DNA of 64,000 bases, taken from assembly GCF_027105055.1 (NCBI RefSeq), contig NZ_CP114264.1, positions 2,294,001-2,358,000 of the forward strand, written 5' to 3'. Every line of letters begins with the position of its first letter. Position 1 is the first letter of the stretch. Below, piece by piece: positions 40,564 through 53,984 of the stretch. The notes under the pieces were generated by a model. That model had not been told where the DNA came from. It worked only from the letters and a program-made list of their open reading frames with translations, and ran no database searches. The DNA is from Acinetobacter sp. TR3. GTDB taxonomy: Bacteria; Pseudomonadota; Gammaproteobacteria; Pseudomonadales; Moraxellaceae. Both the position numbers and the translations under genes were made by a program.

Positions 40564-40701
40564 AGTTATACCAATCTGCTTAATTTGTGCTGTAGGGTGC
40601 GACGGTAATCGCACCATGAATTTTTAAATATTTCAAGGGGCTAATTGACAGTCAAGACGATATCTACATAAACCTTAATTGAATTACGATAATTGGTATT
40701 A
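40564..40701. repeat. Possible MITE-like intergenic element
   Basis: TATACCAAT at the left (about 40567) and ATTGGTATTA at the right (about 40692) form short inverted ends of a roughly 135-bp stretch that contains a GGTGCGA / TCGCACC hairpin. No gene is inside. Similar AATCGTACCATG hairpin remnants are near 50090. Element status is inference. Confidence 0.35.
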
Positions 40702-41175
40702 GATTGTAAATGCAACATCTTGATGGCTTACTTCTTTAACTTCCCAATTGTTGATTAATACTCCTAACCCATGTTCTGGCTCCCATGAACACTCAAAAAG
40801 CAAACCAATAGCCTTATCTTGTGGCTCAAACTCACCTATGTAAACACCAACAGAAGTTAGTAGCTCTTTAAGTTGGAATGTGTTTTCTACTGAGGGAACG
40901 AGATGGGCAAAATCTTCACCAAACTGATCTTTCAAATCCACCCAACAGTCGTGATAATAAGCCAATATGCTTTCAAAGACCTGTTTTTTCAGTTCTTTTT
41001 CTTTTTCAAAAAATTGATAAGCTAGATTTAATTGCCATTCTTCAATCACTCCACTTTCAGTAGGAATGGTTAAAGTGACTTCTTTTTCAAAAATTTCACT
41101 CACATAAGGAATGATATATCTACCATATTTATCTGGCTCAATTCCTTCCAGTGATATATCCATAATCGTTTCCAT
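40699..41175 (-). CDS. DUF6985-like protein
   Basis: A 158-residue acidic protein. The C-terminus (WEPEHGLGVLINNWEVKEVSHQD) and the central ILAYYHDCWVDLKDQF fit the DUF6985 / DUF2004 pattern seen in immunity-type accessory proteins. No signal, membrane span or catalytic motif is visible. A TGGA site lies 7 bases before the ATG used. It neighbours a DUF2262-like gene on the same strand. Family call is from memory of motifs. Confidence 0.6.
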   Translation of the reverse strand: METIMDISLEGIEPDKYGRYIIPYVSEIFEKEVTLTIPTESGVIEEWQLNLAYQFFEKEKELKKQVFESILAYYHDCWVDLKDQFGEDFAHLVPSVENTFQLKELLTSVGVYIGEFEPQDKAIGLLFECSWEPEHGLGVLINNWEVKEVSHQDVAFTI

Positions 41176-41302
41176 TTAACGTTCCAGAAATTAGATGTCT
41201 AATTTAAAATACTTCCTTACTAACATTTCAATTTTCTTAAAAATATAAAAACATCAAATATCAACTTAATATATTGTTATCATTAAATTTATCTAATTAA
41301 TA

Positions 41303-41755
41303 CTATCCCATAATTTGGGCAAATGTGTCAGTAAATGCAACTCCATCCATTGAACTCACCACTACGCTGTGCCCCCAAAACATGCTCTCATCATCATAAA
41401 AAAAGTCAAACGTATTACCAGTTACATTAACCGCCAAAAGCGTCAGTTTTTGTATGAATTCGCTAGGTGTTAGTTTAGGATTGAAAATCTCCTTGAGCGT
41501 TCCATCTTCTTGCACCTCATCATATTCATTCCAGCCATCATTATATGTATCTGTCAAATCTTGTGCTGCAACCAACTTAGCTTTAGTATCAAACTCTTCC
41601 AGACACTTGACTAATGATGCCGCAACATCAACAGCCTCTTCAAAAGAAATCTCATCGGAGCTAATATTAATTTTAACTGTACTCCCGTAATACGGGATAT
41701 GCACCTCACCACCATCTTCACCTAATGCAATTTCACCAAGTATTTCATGCCTCAT
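41303..41755 (-). CDS. DUF2262-like protein
   Basis: Taken from the ATG at codon 48 of a longer open frame, giving 150 residues. The core LTPSEFIQKLTL and C-terminal FFYDDESMFWGHSVVV strongly resemble the DUF2262 pattern, where an FDDGDMFWGH-type motif is conserved. The longer upstream frame is hydrophobic, unlike the family, and crosses the terminator of the suc operon, so it is rejected. Function unknown, probably an immunity-like or orphan accessory protein. Ribosome site weak. Confidence 0.6.
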   Translation of the reverse strand: MRHEILGEIALGEDGGEVHIPYYGSTVKINISSDEISFEEAVDVAASLVKCLEEFDTKAKLVAAQDLTDTYNDGWNEYDEVQEDGTLKEIFNPKLTPSEFIQKLTLLAVNVTGNTFDFFYDDESMFWGHSVVVSSMDGVAFTDTFAQIMG

Positions 41756-41876
41756 AACTAACTTTGCCCCATCCCATTGCTTGTAGCAATCTCTAAAAAG
41801 ACTTATGCACAATAGATTAAACATTACCTCTGAATTCATAACAAGCATTACACAACACAGCAATAATCTCCCAACA

Positions 41877-41908
41877 AAAAACCCCAATGTTTCCATCGGG
41901 GTTTTTCA
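41877..41908 (-). terminator. Terminator of the suc operon
   Basis: Stem ACCCCGATG / CATTGGGGT (one G-U pair) with a GAAA loop and a T run on the minus strand, 18 bases after sucD. Confidence 0.8.
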
Positions 41909-41925
41909 GATCAAAATCTAACGAA

Positions 41926-42816
41926 TTACGCTAAACCTTTCTCTTTTAAAACTTGCAACATAGTAGAACCAAGCTCAGCTGGACTACGAGTATAAGCCAT
42001 TCCCGCTCTTTCAAATGCAGCGAATTTCTCTTCAGCAGTCCCTTGACCACCAGAAATGATCGCACCTGCATGACCCATACGCTTACCTTTAGGCGCAGTT
42101 ACACCAGCGATGTAACCTACGACAGGCTTAGTCACGTTAGATTTGATAAATTCAGCAGCTTCTTCTTCCGCTGTACCACCGATCTCACCGATCATGATGA
42201 TTGCATCAGTATCTGGATCGTCTTGGAACAATTGTAGCGCTTCGATTTGGTTCATACCCGGAATTGGGTCACCACCAATACCGATACAAGTAGACTGACC
42301 TAAACCAAGCTTCGTTGTTTGAGCAACTGCTTCATAAGTCAATGTACCTGAACGTGAAATAATACCAATACGACCTGGTTGGTGGATGTGACCCGGCATA
42401 ATACCAATCTTACATTCACCTGGCGTGATTACGCCTGGGCAGTTAGGGCCAACTAAACGCGTACCATTGCCGTTGCTTTCTAAGTAGCGTTTTGCTTTCA
42501 GCATGTCAATCGTTGGAACACCTTCAGTGATCACAACAATTAAGCTAACACCAGAATCAACCGCTTCAACAATTGAGTCTAAAACAAATGGAGCTGGTAC
42601 GTAGATCACAGTTGCATCAGCATGTGTTTCACGAACAGCATCTTTCATCGTGTTGAATACAGGCAGTTCAAGATGAGTCGTGCCACCTTTACCTGGAGTC
42701 ACACCACCAACAACTTTTGTACCGTAATCTAAAGCTTGTGCAGAGTGGAAAGTACCGTTTTTACCAGTAAAACCTTGTACCAATACTTTAGTGTCTTTAT
42801 TAATTAATACGCTCAT
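41926..42816 (-). CDS. sucD: Succinyl-CoA synthetase subunit alpha
   Basis: CoA-binding subunit that forms succinate and ATP (or GTP) from succinyl-CoA. 296 residues, with a Rossmann CoA-binding domain ([16 protein letters not shown] near the N-terminus) and the phosphohistidine region [17 protein letters not shown]. It follows sucC by 12 bases with a GGAGTATCAATC spacer, so it is translated from the same message. Last gene of the operon. Confidence 0.98.
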   Translation of the reverse strand: MSVLINKDTKVLVQGFTGKNGTFHSAQALDYGTKVVGGVTPGKGGTTHLELPVFNTMKDAVRETHADATVIYVPAPFVLDSIVEAVDSGVSLIVVITEGVPTIDMLKAKRYLESNGNGTRLVGPNCPGVITPGECKIGIMPGHIHQPGRIGIISRSGTLTYEAVAQTTKLGLGQSTCIGIGGDPIPGMNQIEALQLFQDDPDTDAIIMIGEIGGTAEEEAAEFIKSNVTKPVVGYIAGVTAPKGKRMGHAGAIISGGQGTAEEKFAAFERAGMAYTRSPAELGSTMLQVLKEKGLA

Positions 42817-42828
42817 GATTGATACTCC

Positions 42829-43995
42829 TTAAGCTTTCACTGCAGCTACAACTTTTTCTGCGGCATCAGATAAACCATTCGCAGAAATTAATTTCAAACC
42901 AGATTCATCAAGTAACTTCGCACCTAACTCAGCATTGTTCCCTTCTAAGCGAACAACAACAGGCACAGTAACGTTTACTTCTTGAACCGCTGCAATAATT
43001 GCTTCAGCAATCATGTCACAACGTACAATACCACCAAAGATATTGATTAAAACACCTTGTACAGACGTATCCGCAAGGATGATTTTGAACGCTTCAATTA
43101 CACGCTCTTTGGTTGCACCGCCACCAACGTCAAGGAAGTTTGCAGGCTGACCACCATAAAGTTTGATGATGTCCATCGTTGCCATTGCAAGGCCAGCACC
43201 ATTCACCATACAACCAATGTTACCTTCTAGAGCAACATAGTTAAGATCAAATTCAGATGCTTTTAATTCACGCTCATTCTCTTGAGATTTATCACGTAAA
43301 GCAGCAACTTCTGGTAAACGGTATAGCGCATTCGAGTCGATCCCTACTTTGGCATCAACACATAAGATTTCGCCATTCTCACGAACAGAAAGTGGGTTAA
43401 TTTCAAATAAAGCAAAATCATTTTCGACGAAAGCGTCATAAGCAGCCGTCATGATTTTCACAAACTGACCAACTTGTTTATCTTTTAATGCTAATGCAAA
43501 TGCAACTTCACGTGCTTGGAAGGGTTGTAAACCAACTAACGGATCAACTTCAACTTTAATAATTTTTTCAGGTGTTTCTTCTGCAACCTTCTCGATTTCT
43601 ACGCCACCTTCGGTAGAAGCCATGAACGTAATACGACGACTAGAACGATCTACCACTGCACCTAAATACAACTCACGTTCAACGGGATAAACATCTTCTG
43701 CAACAATAATACTATTTACTGGCTGACCATTTGCATCTGTTTGATATGTTACAAGACGCGTACCAATAATATTGTTTGCAAATTCGATAACATCTTCTTT
43801 TGATTTCGCAACTTTTACACCGCCAGCCTTACCACGACCACCAGCATGAACTTGTGCTTTCATTACAGCAAATTTACCACCAAGCTGTTCAAACGCAGCA
43901 ACGGCTTCATCTGCATTTGTTGCCAAGATACCTTCCTGTACTGGCATACCATATTTTTTCAATAATGCTTTAGCTTGATATTCATGTAAGTTCAT
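42829..43995 (-). CDS. sucC: Succinyl-CoA synthetase subunit beta
   Basis: Nucleotide-binding ATP-grasp subunit, 388 residues, with [19 protein letters not shown] at the N-terminus, the [12 protein letters not shown] loop and [13 protein letters not shown] near the C-terminus. It is separated from lpd by a TTCG-loop hairpin that could lower sucCD expression relative to sucAB-lpd. Confidence 0.98.
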   Translation of the reverse strand: MNLHEYQAKALLKKYGMPVQEGILATNADEAVAAFEQLGGKFAVMKAQVHAGGRGKAGGVKVAKSKEDVIEFANNIIGTRLVTYQTDANGQPVNSIIVAEDVYPVERELYLGAVVDRSSRRITFMASTEGGVEIEKVAEETPEKIIKVEVDPLVGLQPFQAREVAFALALKDKQVGQFVKIMTAAYDAFVENDFALFEINPLSVRENGEILCVDAKVGIDSNALYRLPEVAALRDKSQENERELKASEFDLNYVALEGNIGCMVNGAGLAMATMDIIKLYGGQPANFLDVGGGATKERVIEAFKIILADTSVQGVLINIFGGIVRCDMIAEAIIAAVQEVNVTVPVVVRLEGNNAELGAKLLDESGLKLISANGLSDAAEKVVAAVKA

Positions 43996-44110
43996 TCAGT
44001 TACCTACCATGTTGTTTATAGTGTCATTCATATAGTCTAGAAATATTATTAATTATAGACTGTTATAAGTTATATTAAATGATGGTTCTTATATCAACCA
44101 TCATTAATTA

Positions 44111-44137
44111 AAAAGTGTGGCGAACCACACTTATTTT
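44111..44137 (-). terminator. Hairpin terminator between lpd and sucC
   Basis: On the minus strand an 8-bp stem AAGTGTGG / CCACACTT closed by a TTCG tetraloop, followed by TTTAATT. Loop at 44121-44124. It lies directly after lpd, within the suc operon. Confidence 0.65.
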
Positions 44138-44138
44138 G

Positions 44139-46872
<2,734 letters not shown>

Positions 46873-46873
<1 letters not shown>

Positions 46874-49713
46874 TATTTAGAATCTCCTGATTGTTCAACT
46901 TCAATCGCAAGTGCGTCATTGATAAGCTGAGCTTGTTGTTTTGCATGCAAGTATGGCGAGCCACAAGCAGGTGCGGCAGATGCGTCACGACCAGCATAGC
47001 TAATACGAATTTGTTTACCTGATTTAAGAACGTCTTCATATAAACGAGGAACGATAAATAACCAAGCACCTTGGTTCTTCGGCTCTTCTTGTGCCCAAAC
47101 AAGCTCTTGAATGTTTGGATACTGAGCCATAACCTCAGCTAAGCGTTGTTCTGGGTAAGGATACAATTGTTCAATACGAACGATCGCAATATGGTTTAAA
47201 CCAAGCTCACGACGTTTTTCGAGTAAATCGTAGTAAACCTTACCACCACAAAGAACTAAACGAGTCACATCAGCTTTATTGATTTGATCAACTTCATCGA
47301 TCACTGTTTGGAATGAACCGTTTGCTAATTCATCTAAAGTTGAAGTCGCAAGTTTATGACGAAGTAATGATTTTGGTGACATTACGATCATTGGCTTACG
47401 AATCGGACGAACCGCTTGACGACGCAATGCATGGAAAATCTGCGCTGGTGTTGTCGGTGTCATCACTTGCATATTGTCTTCAGCACAAAGCTGTAAGAAA
47501 CGTTCTAATCGCGCAGATGAATGCTCTGGACCTTGGCCTTCATAACCGTGTGGTAACAACATTGTTAGGCCACACACACGCTCCCACTTGGTTTCACCCG
47601 AAGCGATAAATTGGTCAATAACAACTTGCGCACAGTTTGCGAAGTCACCAAATTGTGCTTCCCAAACGATTAAGCTTTTTGGCAATGTCGTTGAATAGCC
47701 ATATTCAAATGCAAGCACTGCTTCTTCTGACAACAAAGAGTCATAGACCGCAGTACGTGGCTGATTTTCTTTTATATGACAAAGTGGAATATAAACCGAA
47801 CCATCGACTTGGTTATGTAATTTGGCATGGCGGTGCGAGAATGTACCACGACCCACATCTTCACCCGTGATACGCACAAGGAAGCCATCGTCAAGCAAAG
47901 ATGCATAAGCTAAAGTTTCAGCAGCACCCCAGTTCAGTGGCATTTCACCTGTTTGCATCTTCACGCGATCTTCGATCACTTTCTGAACTTGACGTTGTAA
48001 TACAAAACCCTCTGGTAATGTATTCATTTTCAAACCTAGTTCTTTTAGACGATCGATGCTAAAAGTTGTATCCCAAATATCTGTGTATTCATGACCTAAA
48101 TATGGCGACCAATCTACAAACATCTTTTTGTTTGGTTCAGTCACCAAAGCATTTGCAACGTGATTACCTGCTTCTAAATCAGAACGATAACCTTCCACCA
48201 TTGCATCTGCACTAGCACGGTCAAGTACTTTTTCTTGAACCAATTGATCTGCATACAAGGTACGTGTTGTCGCTTTCTTGTTGATCACTTGATACATCAA
48301 AGGCTGAGTTGCAGATGGTTCATCTGCTTCGTTATGACCACGACGACGGTAGCAGAACAAGTCTAAGATCACGTCTTTACGGAAAGTATGACGGAAATCA
48401 TGTGCAAGCTGAGTTACGAAAATCACAGCTTCAGGATCATCACCATTCACATGGAAAATCGGCGCCTGAATCATCTTCGCAACGTCAGTACAATACTCTG
48501 TAGAACGTGTATCACGCGGATCAGAAGTTGTGAAGCCCACTTGGTTATTGATCACGATGTGAACGGTACCGCCCACTGTGTAACCACGTGTTTGTGACAT
48601 TTGGAAGGTTTCTTGGTTTACACCTTGACCCGCAAATGCAGCATCACCATGTACAATCACTGGAAGAACGTCATCGCCGCCAATATCTTTACGACGAACT
48701 TGACGTGCACGAACCGAACCTTCAACTACAGGGCCAACAATCTCTAAGTGTGATGGGTTAAACGCCAATGCTAAGTGAACTTCGCCACCCGGAGTCATTA
48801 CGTTTGAAGAGAAACCTTGGTGATACTTAACGTCACCAGAACCTTTTTTATGTAGGCTCTTGCCTTCAAATTCACCAAAAAGATCCGCTGGGTTTTTACC
48901 CATGATGTTCACAAGAAGGTTGAGACGACCACGGTGTGGCATACCAATCACAACTTCTTTACAACCAACGCTGCCTGCACGTTGAATGATTTCATTCATC
49001 ATTGGAATAAAAGACTCACCGCCTTCTACACCAAAACGTTTCGCACCAACGAATTTATTACCAAGATATTTCTCTAAGCCTTCCGCAGCGGTTAAACGCT
49101 CCAAGAAACCTTTTTTCTGATCATTGGTGTAATTGAATTTACCGCGAGCACCTTCCAAACGTTGTTGAATCCAACGCTTTTCTTTTGTATCAACGATATG
49201 CATGTATTCTGCACCGATTGAAGAGCAGTAAATTGCTTCCATGGATTCAACCATTTCAGACAATGTCGCTTCTGCTTTGCCAATCGCGAGGTTACCTGTA
49301 TTAAATACAGTATCTAAATCAGATTTAGTTAAACCGTGTGCAGATAAATCAAGATCTGGAACTTCTTCGCGTTTCGCAAGACCTAATGGATCAAGTTTGG
49401 CTTTTTGATGACCACGGTTACGATAAGCAGCAATCAGTTGTAATACACCAATTTGACGACGCTCATGTTCTGTACTTACAGTGCTTTGTACAACAGGTTG
49501 AACTCGGTTTGAATTACGACCCAAAAGGAGGAATTGCTCGCGCACACTACCGTGTGGTTGATCACCTTTAGGGTATTTATCGAAATATTCACGCCAATCC
49601 TCTGACACTGAGGTTGGAGAAGTTAGGTACTGTTCGTAAAGCTCTTCAATATACGCTGCACTATCAGCGGAAAGTTCAGTGTCAAGACGCAGTGCGTCAG
49701 CAACTTCTTGCAT
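46873..49713 (-). CDS. sucA: 2-oxoglutarate dehydrogenase E1
   Basis: Thiamine diphosphate-dependent decarboxylase of the complex. 946 residues from the ATG chosen. The N-terminal E2-binding region ([13 protein letters not shown]) precedes the thiamine site, with GMPHRGRLN near 265 and [10 protein letters not shown] near 360, and ends in the transketolase-like fold. Another ATG lies four codons upstream but only one base after the AGGA, too close for a ribosome site; the internal one has that site at 13 bases. Neither is ideal, so the start is uncertain by four codons. First gene of the suc operon. Confidence 0.97.
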
Positions 49714-49776
49714 TTTTGGACCCATTTCCTATTGCAAAAAATAATACAGGTTGCCTTTTAAGCACACCCATGATTC

Positions 49777-49785
49777 ATAGTATCA
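49777..49785 (-). promoter_or_regulatory. Candidate extended -10 for sucA
   Basis: On the minus strand TGATACTAT matches the extended -10 form TG-N-TAnnnT, about 65 bases upstream of sucA. No strong -35 at the usual distance. Weak call. Confidence 0.35.
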
Positions 49786-50406
49786 AATTGGTAACATGAC
49801 ACTACTACTCAAGATCATCCAACCTTGAGACATTATCACTACACATCAGGAGTATTCCTTTTGATGTAATAAATGAGCTATGCACTTTCAATTCAAAGCA
49901 CATAACTCATCCTTATACTCGATGAAATCGAGCAATTTTTTGCAAACCATTTTAGAAAAATTAACAAAAATATTAACTTTTCTAAATTGACTTTAACCCA
50001 AACTATATCCATACAATTGGTAAGCATTAGAGTGATATAACATCAGGAATATGCTTATTTTTTGCTTCAGGTCGTGGCGGAAATCGTACCATGTTCTCAT
50101 GTACGAATTGATTTTTTTGACACATACCATCTATAAAGCAGCGAAATACACATTCTTAATTATATTCTAATATACCGCCCTTTTTATAATAGTTGCACCT
50201 TTATCGACCAAAGTTAAAGATTTTCTACAATTCTTGCACAAACATTATGCAGAGCGCCTAAAAATAGATCATTCATTTTTCTTATTAATCCAAGTCATTT
50301 TTCTTAAGCTCAAAATTTATAAATTTTCAAGACTCAATAATATTTTTAAGGACTCGATAATAAACCTTGCAAGCCCACCAACATAGAAAACTATTTAACC
50401 AAAATA
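49786..50406. other. Gap between sucA and sdhB
   Basis: About 620 AT-rich bases without a supported gene. It holds the suc upstream region and, near 50080-50115, a GGCGGAAATCGTACCATG segment that looks like the one at 40590-40612. No terminator or RNA gene was found apart from the sdh terminator at the far end. Confidence 0.5.
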
Positions 50407-50437
50407 AAAAAGGGAGCTTTTAAAAGCTCCCTTTTCA
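50407..50437 (-). terminator. Terminator of the sdh operon
   Basis: A perfect 11-bp stem (50411-50421 / 50422-50432) with flanking A and T runs, 20 bases after sdhB on the minus strand. Confidence 0.9.
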
Positions 50438-50454
50438 CATGTCAGAAAACTGTA

Positions 50455-51165
50455 TTAACCAGCTTGGTCTAACAACATATTACGAATGTGACCAATTGCC
50501 TTCGTCGGGTTTAAACCTTTAGGACATACAGACACACAGTTCATGATCCCTTTGCAACGGAACAAAGAGAATGGGTCGTCTAAACGAGCCAAACGCTCTT
50601 GTGTTGCCGTATCACGAGAGTCAATGATAAAGCGATATGCATTTAACAATGCAGATGGCCCGAGGAACTTATCAGGGTTCCACCAAAATGATGGGCATGA
50701 TGTTGAACAACATGCACAAAGAATACATTCATACAGACCATCCAAGTGTTCACGTTCTGCTTGAGACTGTAAACGCTCTTTCGCTGGCGCTGGCTGATTG
50801 TTAATCAAGAACGGTTGGATTTTGTCATATTGATCGTAGAATTGATTCATATCTACAACCAAATCTTTTACCACTGGTAAACCTGGTAAAGGACGAATCA
50901 CAATCTTCTCTGGTAAATCGTTCAAGTTCCACAAGCACGCTAAACCATTTTTACCATTGATGTTCACACCATCCGAACCACAAATACCTTCACGGCAAGA
51001 GCGACGGAATGTTAATGACTCATCTTGCACTTTCAACGCAAGTAACGCGTCAAGCAACATACGGTGCTTATCGGTTAACTCAAGTTTGAAAGTTTGCATG
51101 TACGGCGCTTTATCCTTATCAGGATCATAGCGGTAGATTTCGAATGTACGAGTGCCTCTACTCAT
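50455..51165 (-). CDS. sdhB: Succinate dehydrogenase iron-sulfur subunit
   Basis: Carries electrons from SdhA to quinone through [2Fe-2S], [4Fe-4S] and [3Fe-4S] clusters. 236 residues with the 2Fe motif SCREGICGSDGVNING, then CILCACCSTSCPSFWWN and CKGIMNCVSVCPKGLNP. It is the last gene of sdhCDAB, 14 bases after sdhA, with GGGAGAACAAAG before the ATG. Confidence 0.98.
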   Translation of the reverse strand: MSRGTRTFEIYRYDPDKDKAPYMQTFKLELTDKHRMLLDALLALKVQDESLTFRRSCREGICGSDGVNINGKNGLACLWNLNDLPEKIVIRPLPGLPVVKDLVVDMNQFYDQYDKIQPFLINNQPAPAKERLQSQAEREHLDGLYECILCACCSTSCPSFWWNPDKFLGPSALLNAYRFIIDSRDTATQERLARLDDPFSLFRCKGIMNCVSVCPKGLNPTKAIGHIRNMLLDQAG

Positions 51166-51179
51166 CTTTGTTCTCCCGA

Positions 51180-53072
51180 TTAGAATGTACGTGGTTTAGG
51201 TTCAATTGCTTCAACCGTTAACGGGCTGAAACGTACCGGCTTATATTCAAGACGGTTGTCTGATGAATACCATAAAGTATGCTTCATCCATTCATCATCA
51301 CGACGACCGTAAGAATAAGTTGGATGATCAGGTGCTAACTCATAGTCAACAACTGTATGTGCACCACGACATTCTTTACGTGCAGCAGCAGAAATCAAAG
51401 TCGCTTTCGCAACTTCATATAAGTTTTCAACTTCTAATGCTTCAACACGTGCAGTGTTAAATACTTTAGATTTATCTTTCAAATGAATATTACGAACACG
51501 TGGTTCAATCGCAAGAATTTCTTTTACACCTTTATCAAGCAATGCTTGAGTACGGAATACACCCGCGTGATCCTGTACGATGTCACGGATTGCATCAGCA
51601 ACTTCTTGTGCATTCTCACCCGTAGTTGAATCATCTAACTTACGAATACGCCCTAAAGTATTTGCTAATACATCAGTTGGAAGCGGTTGGTAATCATCAC
51701 CGTGATGTTTAGTCACATAATCAATGATGTGTTCACCAGCAGCTTTACCAAATACTACAAGGTCAAGCAATGAGTTAGTACCTAAACGGTTTGCACCATG
51801 TACAGATACACAAGAACATTCGCCAATTGCATAGAAACCTTTCACAGGTTTTACGTAATCGCGCGTACCTTTATAGGTATATTCTTTCGTGTCTTTATCA
51901 TAATGCGCAGAGAATTCACCCTCTTCCACACCATGAGGCACAACCACTTGACCATGAATATTCGTAGGAATACCACCCATTTGATAATGGATCGTAGGTA
52001 CAACTGGAATTGGCTCTTTCGTACAGTCAACGTTTGCGAACTTCTTACCAATCTCAAATACAGATGGTAGACGTTTCATAATCGTTTCAGCACCCAAATG
52101 CGTCATATCTAACAAGATATAATCCGCCTTAGGACCACAACCACGACCTTCTTTAATTTCTTGGTCCATAGAACGTGATACGAAGTCACGTGGTGCCAAG
52201 TCTTTTAAAGTTGGTGCATAACGTTCCATGAATGGTTCGCCGTCTTTGTTACGAAGGATACCACCTTCACCACGACAACCTTCAGTTAACAATACGCCTG
52301 CGCCTGCAACACCCGTTGGGTGGAATTGCCAGAATTCCATATCTTGTAATGGAATACCTGCACGAGCAGCCATACCAAGACCATCACCCGTATTGATATA
52401 CGCATTGGTAGATGCACGGTAAACACGACCAGCACCACCCGTAGCAAATAGAGTCGCTTTTGCTTGGAATACTGCAATATTACCTGTTTCTTGATCAATT
52501 GCGGTTACACCAAGAACATCACCCGCTTCGTTACGGATCAAGTCCAAAGCAATCCATTCAACGTAAAACTGAGTACCCATTTTTACGTTGCTTTGATACA
52601 AAGTATGAAGTAGCGCATGACCTGTACGGTCAGCAGCAGCACACGCACGTGGAACTGCTTTTTCACCATAGTTTGCTGAGTGACCACCAAATGGACGTTG
52701 ATAAATCGTACCATCTTCGTTACGGTCAAACGGCATACCTAAGTGTTCAAGCTCGTAAACAACTTTTGGCGCTTCACGGGTCATAAACTCGATTGCGTCC
52801 TGATCGCCTAACCAGTCAGAACCTTTAACCGTGTCATAGAAGTGATAATGCCAGTTATCTTCTTGCATGTTACCTAACGACGCACCGATACCACCTTGGG
52901 CAGCAACTGTGTGCGAACGTGTTGGGAATACTTTGGTCAATACAGCAACTTTTAAACCAGCTTGAGCAAGTTGGTAAGAAGCACGCATACCTGAACCACC
53001 ACCACCAACGATCACAGCGTCAAATGATAAGGTCTGAATATTCGAATAATTTTCTTTAGAGATAATCGCCAT
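51180..53072 (-). CDS. sdhA: Succinate dehydrogenase flavoprotein subunit
   Basis: Oxidises succinate to fumarate through covalently bound FAD. 630 residues; SHTVAAQGGIGAS holds the flavin His, HPTGVAGAG is in the active-site region, and the ECSCVSVHGANRLGTNSLLDL motif follows. It is preceded by sdhD (12-base gap). Confidence 0.98.
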   Translation of the reverse strand: MAIISKENYSNIQTLSFDAVIVGGGGSGMRASYQLAQAGLKVAVLTKVFPTRSHTVAAQGGIGASLGNMQEDNWHYHFYDTVKGSDWLGDQDAIEFMTREAPKVVYELEHLGMPFDRNEDGTIYQRPFGGHSANYGEKAVPRACAAADRTGHALLHTLYQSNVKMGTQFYVEWIALDLIRNEAGDVLGVTAIDQETGNIAVFQAKATLFATGGAGRVYRASTNAYINTGDGLGMAARAGIPLQDMEFWQFHPTGVAGAGVLLTEGCRGEGGILRNKDGEPFMERYAPTLKDLAPRDFVSRSMDQEIKEGRGCGPKADYILLDMTHLGAETIMKRLPSVFEIGKKFANVDCTKEPIPVVPTIHYQMGGIPTNIHGQVVVPHGVEEGEFSAHYDKDTKEYTYKGTRDYVKPVKGFYAIGECSCVSVHGANRLGTNSLLDLVVFGKAAGEHIIDYVTKHHGDDYQPLPTDVLANTLGRIRKLDDSTTGENAQEVADAIRDIVQDHAGVFRTQALLDKGVKEILAIEPRVRNIHLKDKSKVFNTARVEALEVENLYEVAKATLISAAARKECRGAHTVVDYELAPDHPTYSYGRRDDEWMKHTLWYSSDNRLEYKPVRFSPLTVEAIEPKPRTF

Positions 53073-53084
53073 GTTCTATTCCTA

Positions 53085-53465
53085 TCAATTTGCCCAGAAA
53101 ATCTGGATACCCCAGATTGCGTACACAAACACTGAAATAATGACAGCAGAAGTCAATACAAGGCGTAAACCTGAAGCCGAAGGCCCCATTTGACGAGTCG
53201 TTACATAATCAGTAAAGACTTGCCACATACCAATCCAAGCATGAGCAACAAGTGACAATACGGCCAATAAAGAGAAAATCTTCATTGGTAGAGTCAACAT
53301 AAAGCCAGCCCACTGTTCGTAACCAAATCCGCTATTACACAAGATCCAACCGAACATCACCACAGTATAGGCAGCTAAAACCACAGCACTAACACGCTGG
53401 ATATACCAATCGCGAGAACCTGAACCTGTTAAACCTGTAGCACTTTTCATCAGAACATAATCCAT
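53085..53465 (-). CDS. sdhD: Succinate dehydrogenase membrane anchor subunit
   Basis: 126-residue anchor with three hydrophobic helices (about 27-47, 60-80, 98-122). It carries RDWYIQRVSAVVLAAY and the haem/quinone-region HAWIGMWQVFTDYV. It overlaps the end of sdhC by 16 bases, so translation is probably coupled. Confidence 0.95.
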   Translation of the reverse strand: MDYVLMKSATGLTGSGSRDWYIQRVSAVVLAAYTVVMFGWILCNSGFGYEQWAGFMLTLPMKIFSLLAVLSLVAHAWIGMWQVFTDYVTTRQMGPSASGLRLVLTSAVIISVFVYAIWGIQIFWAN

Positions 53466-53842
53466 ACAAATGCCGCGAGAATACCGATCGCAGACAAGAT
53501 CAATGAAATAGTAGCTGCAATACGACCGCTTTGAAGTTCCTCAGCAAAACCAAGGTCAGCAAGTAAATGCTTTACCCCAGCAATGAAGTGAAAAATTAAG
53601 CCAGCTACAAATACCCATACGATGAAACGTACACAGATATTTCCGAAAACGACATTTTTAACGTAGTCAAATCCTTCTGGTGAAGATAAAGATTTATCCA
53701 AAATCCATAAAAGAACAGCGACTAATAAGAAAACGATTACACCTGATAAACGGTGTAGAATTGATGCAATAGCCACGGGTGAGCGTAAATTTACCGCTAA
53801 CACCTGACCCATGGACAAATTGACAGGTCTGTTGCTTTTCAC
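53450..53842 (-). CDS. sdhC: Succinate dehydrogenase cytochrome b556 subunit
   Basis: About 130 residues, three membrane helices and the haem-binding pattern SILHRLSGV at the N-terminal end and FHFIAGVKHLLAD further on. The frame opens three codons earlier at ATG, but the AGGA there overlaps that ATG. The GTG at codon 4 lies 8 bases after AGGA and gives the usual KSNRPVNLS start. First gene of the operon. Confidence 0.95.
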   Translation of the reverse strand: MKSNRPVNLSMGQVLAVNLRSPVAIASILHRLSGVIVFLLVAVLLWILDKSLSSPEGFDYVKNVVFGNICVRFIVWVFVAGLIFHFIAGVKHLLADLGFAEELQSGRIAATISLILSAIGILAAFVWIMF

Positions 53843-53955
53843 AGCGGGCATCCTGTAGGTAGAAACTCCATCCGGAGTTTGTTTGAATTAATTCAAAGGA
53901 AAGCTGGCATAGTCAGGCAAGCATAATGCACGCCTAACCTATATAACGACAACGA

Positions 53956-53984
53956 ATTATAAAACGTGAAATATCAAAATACAA
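53956..53984 (-). promoter_or_regulatory. Candidate sdhCDAB promoter
   Basis: On the minus strand TTGTAT and a perfect TATAAT are separated by 17 bases, about 115 bases upstream of the sdhC start. Sequence prediction only. Confidence 0.5.
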
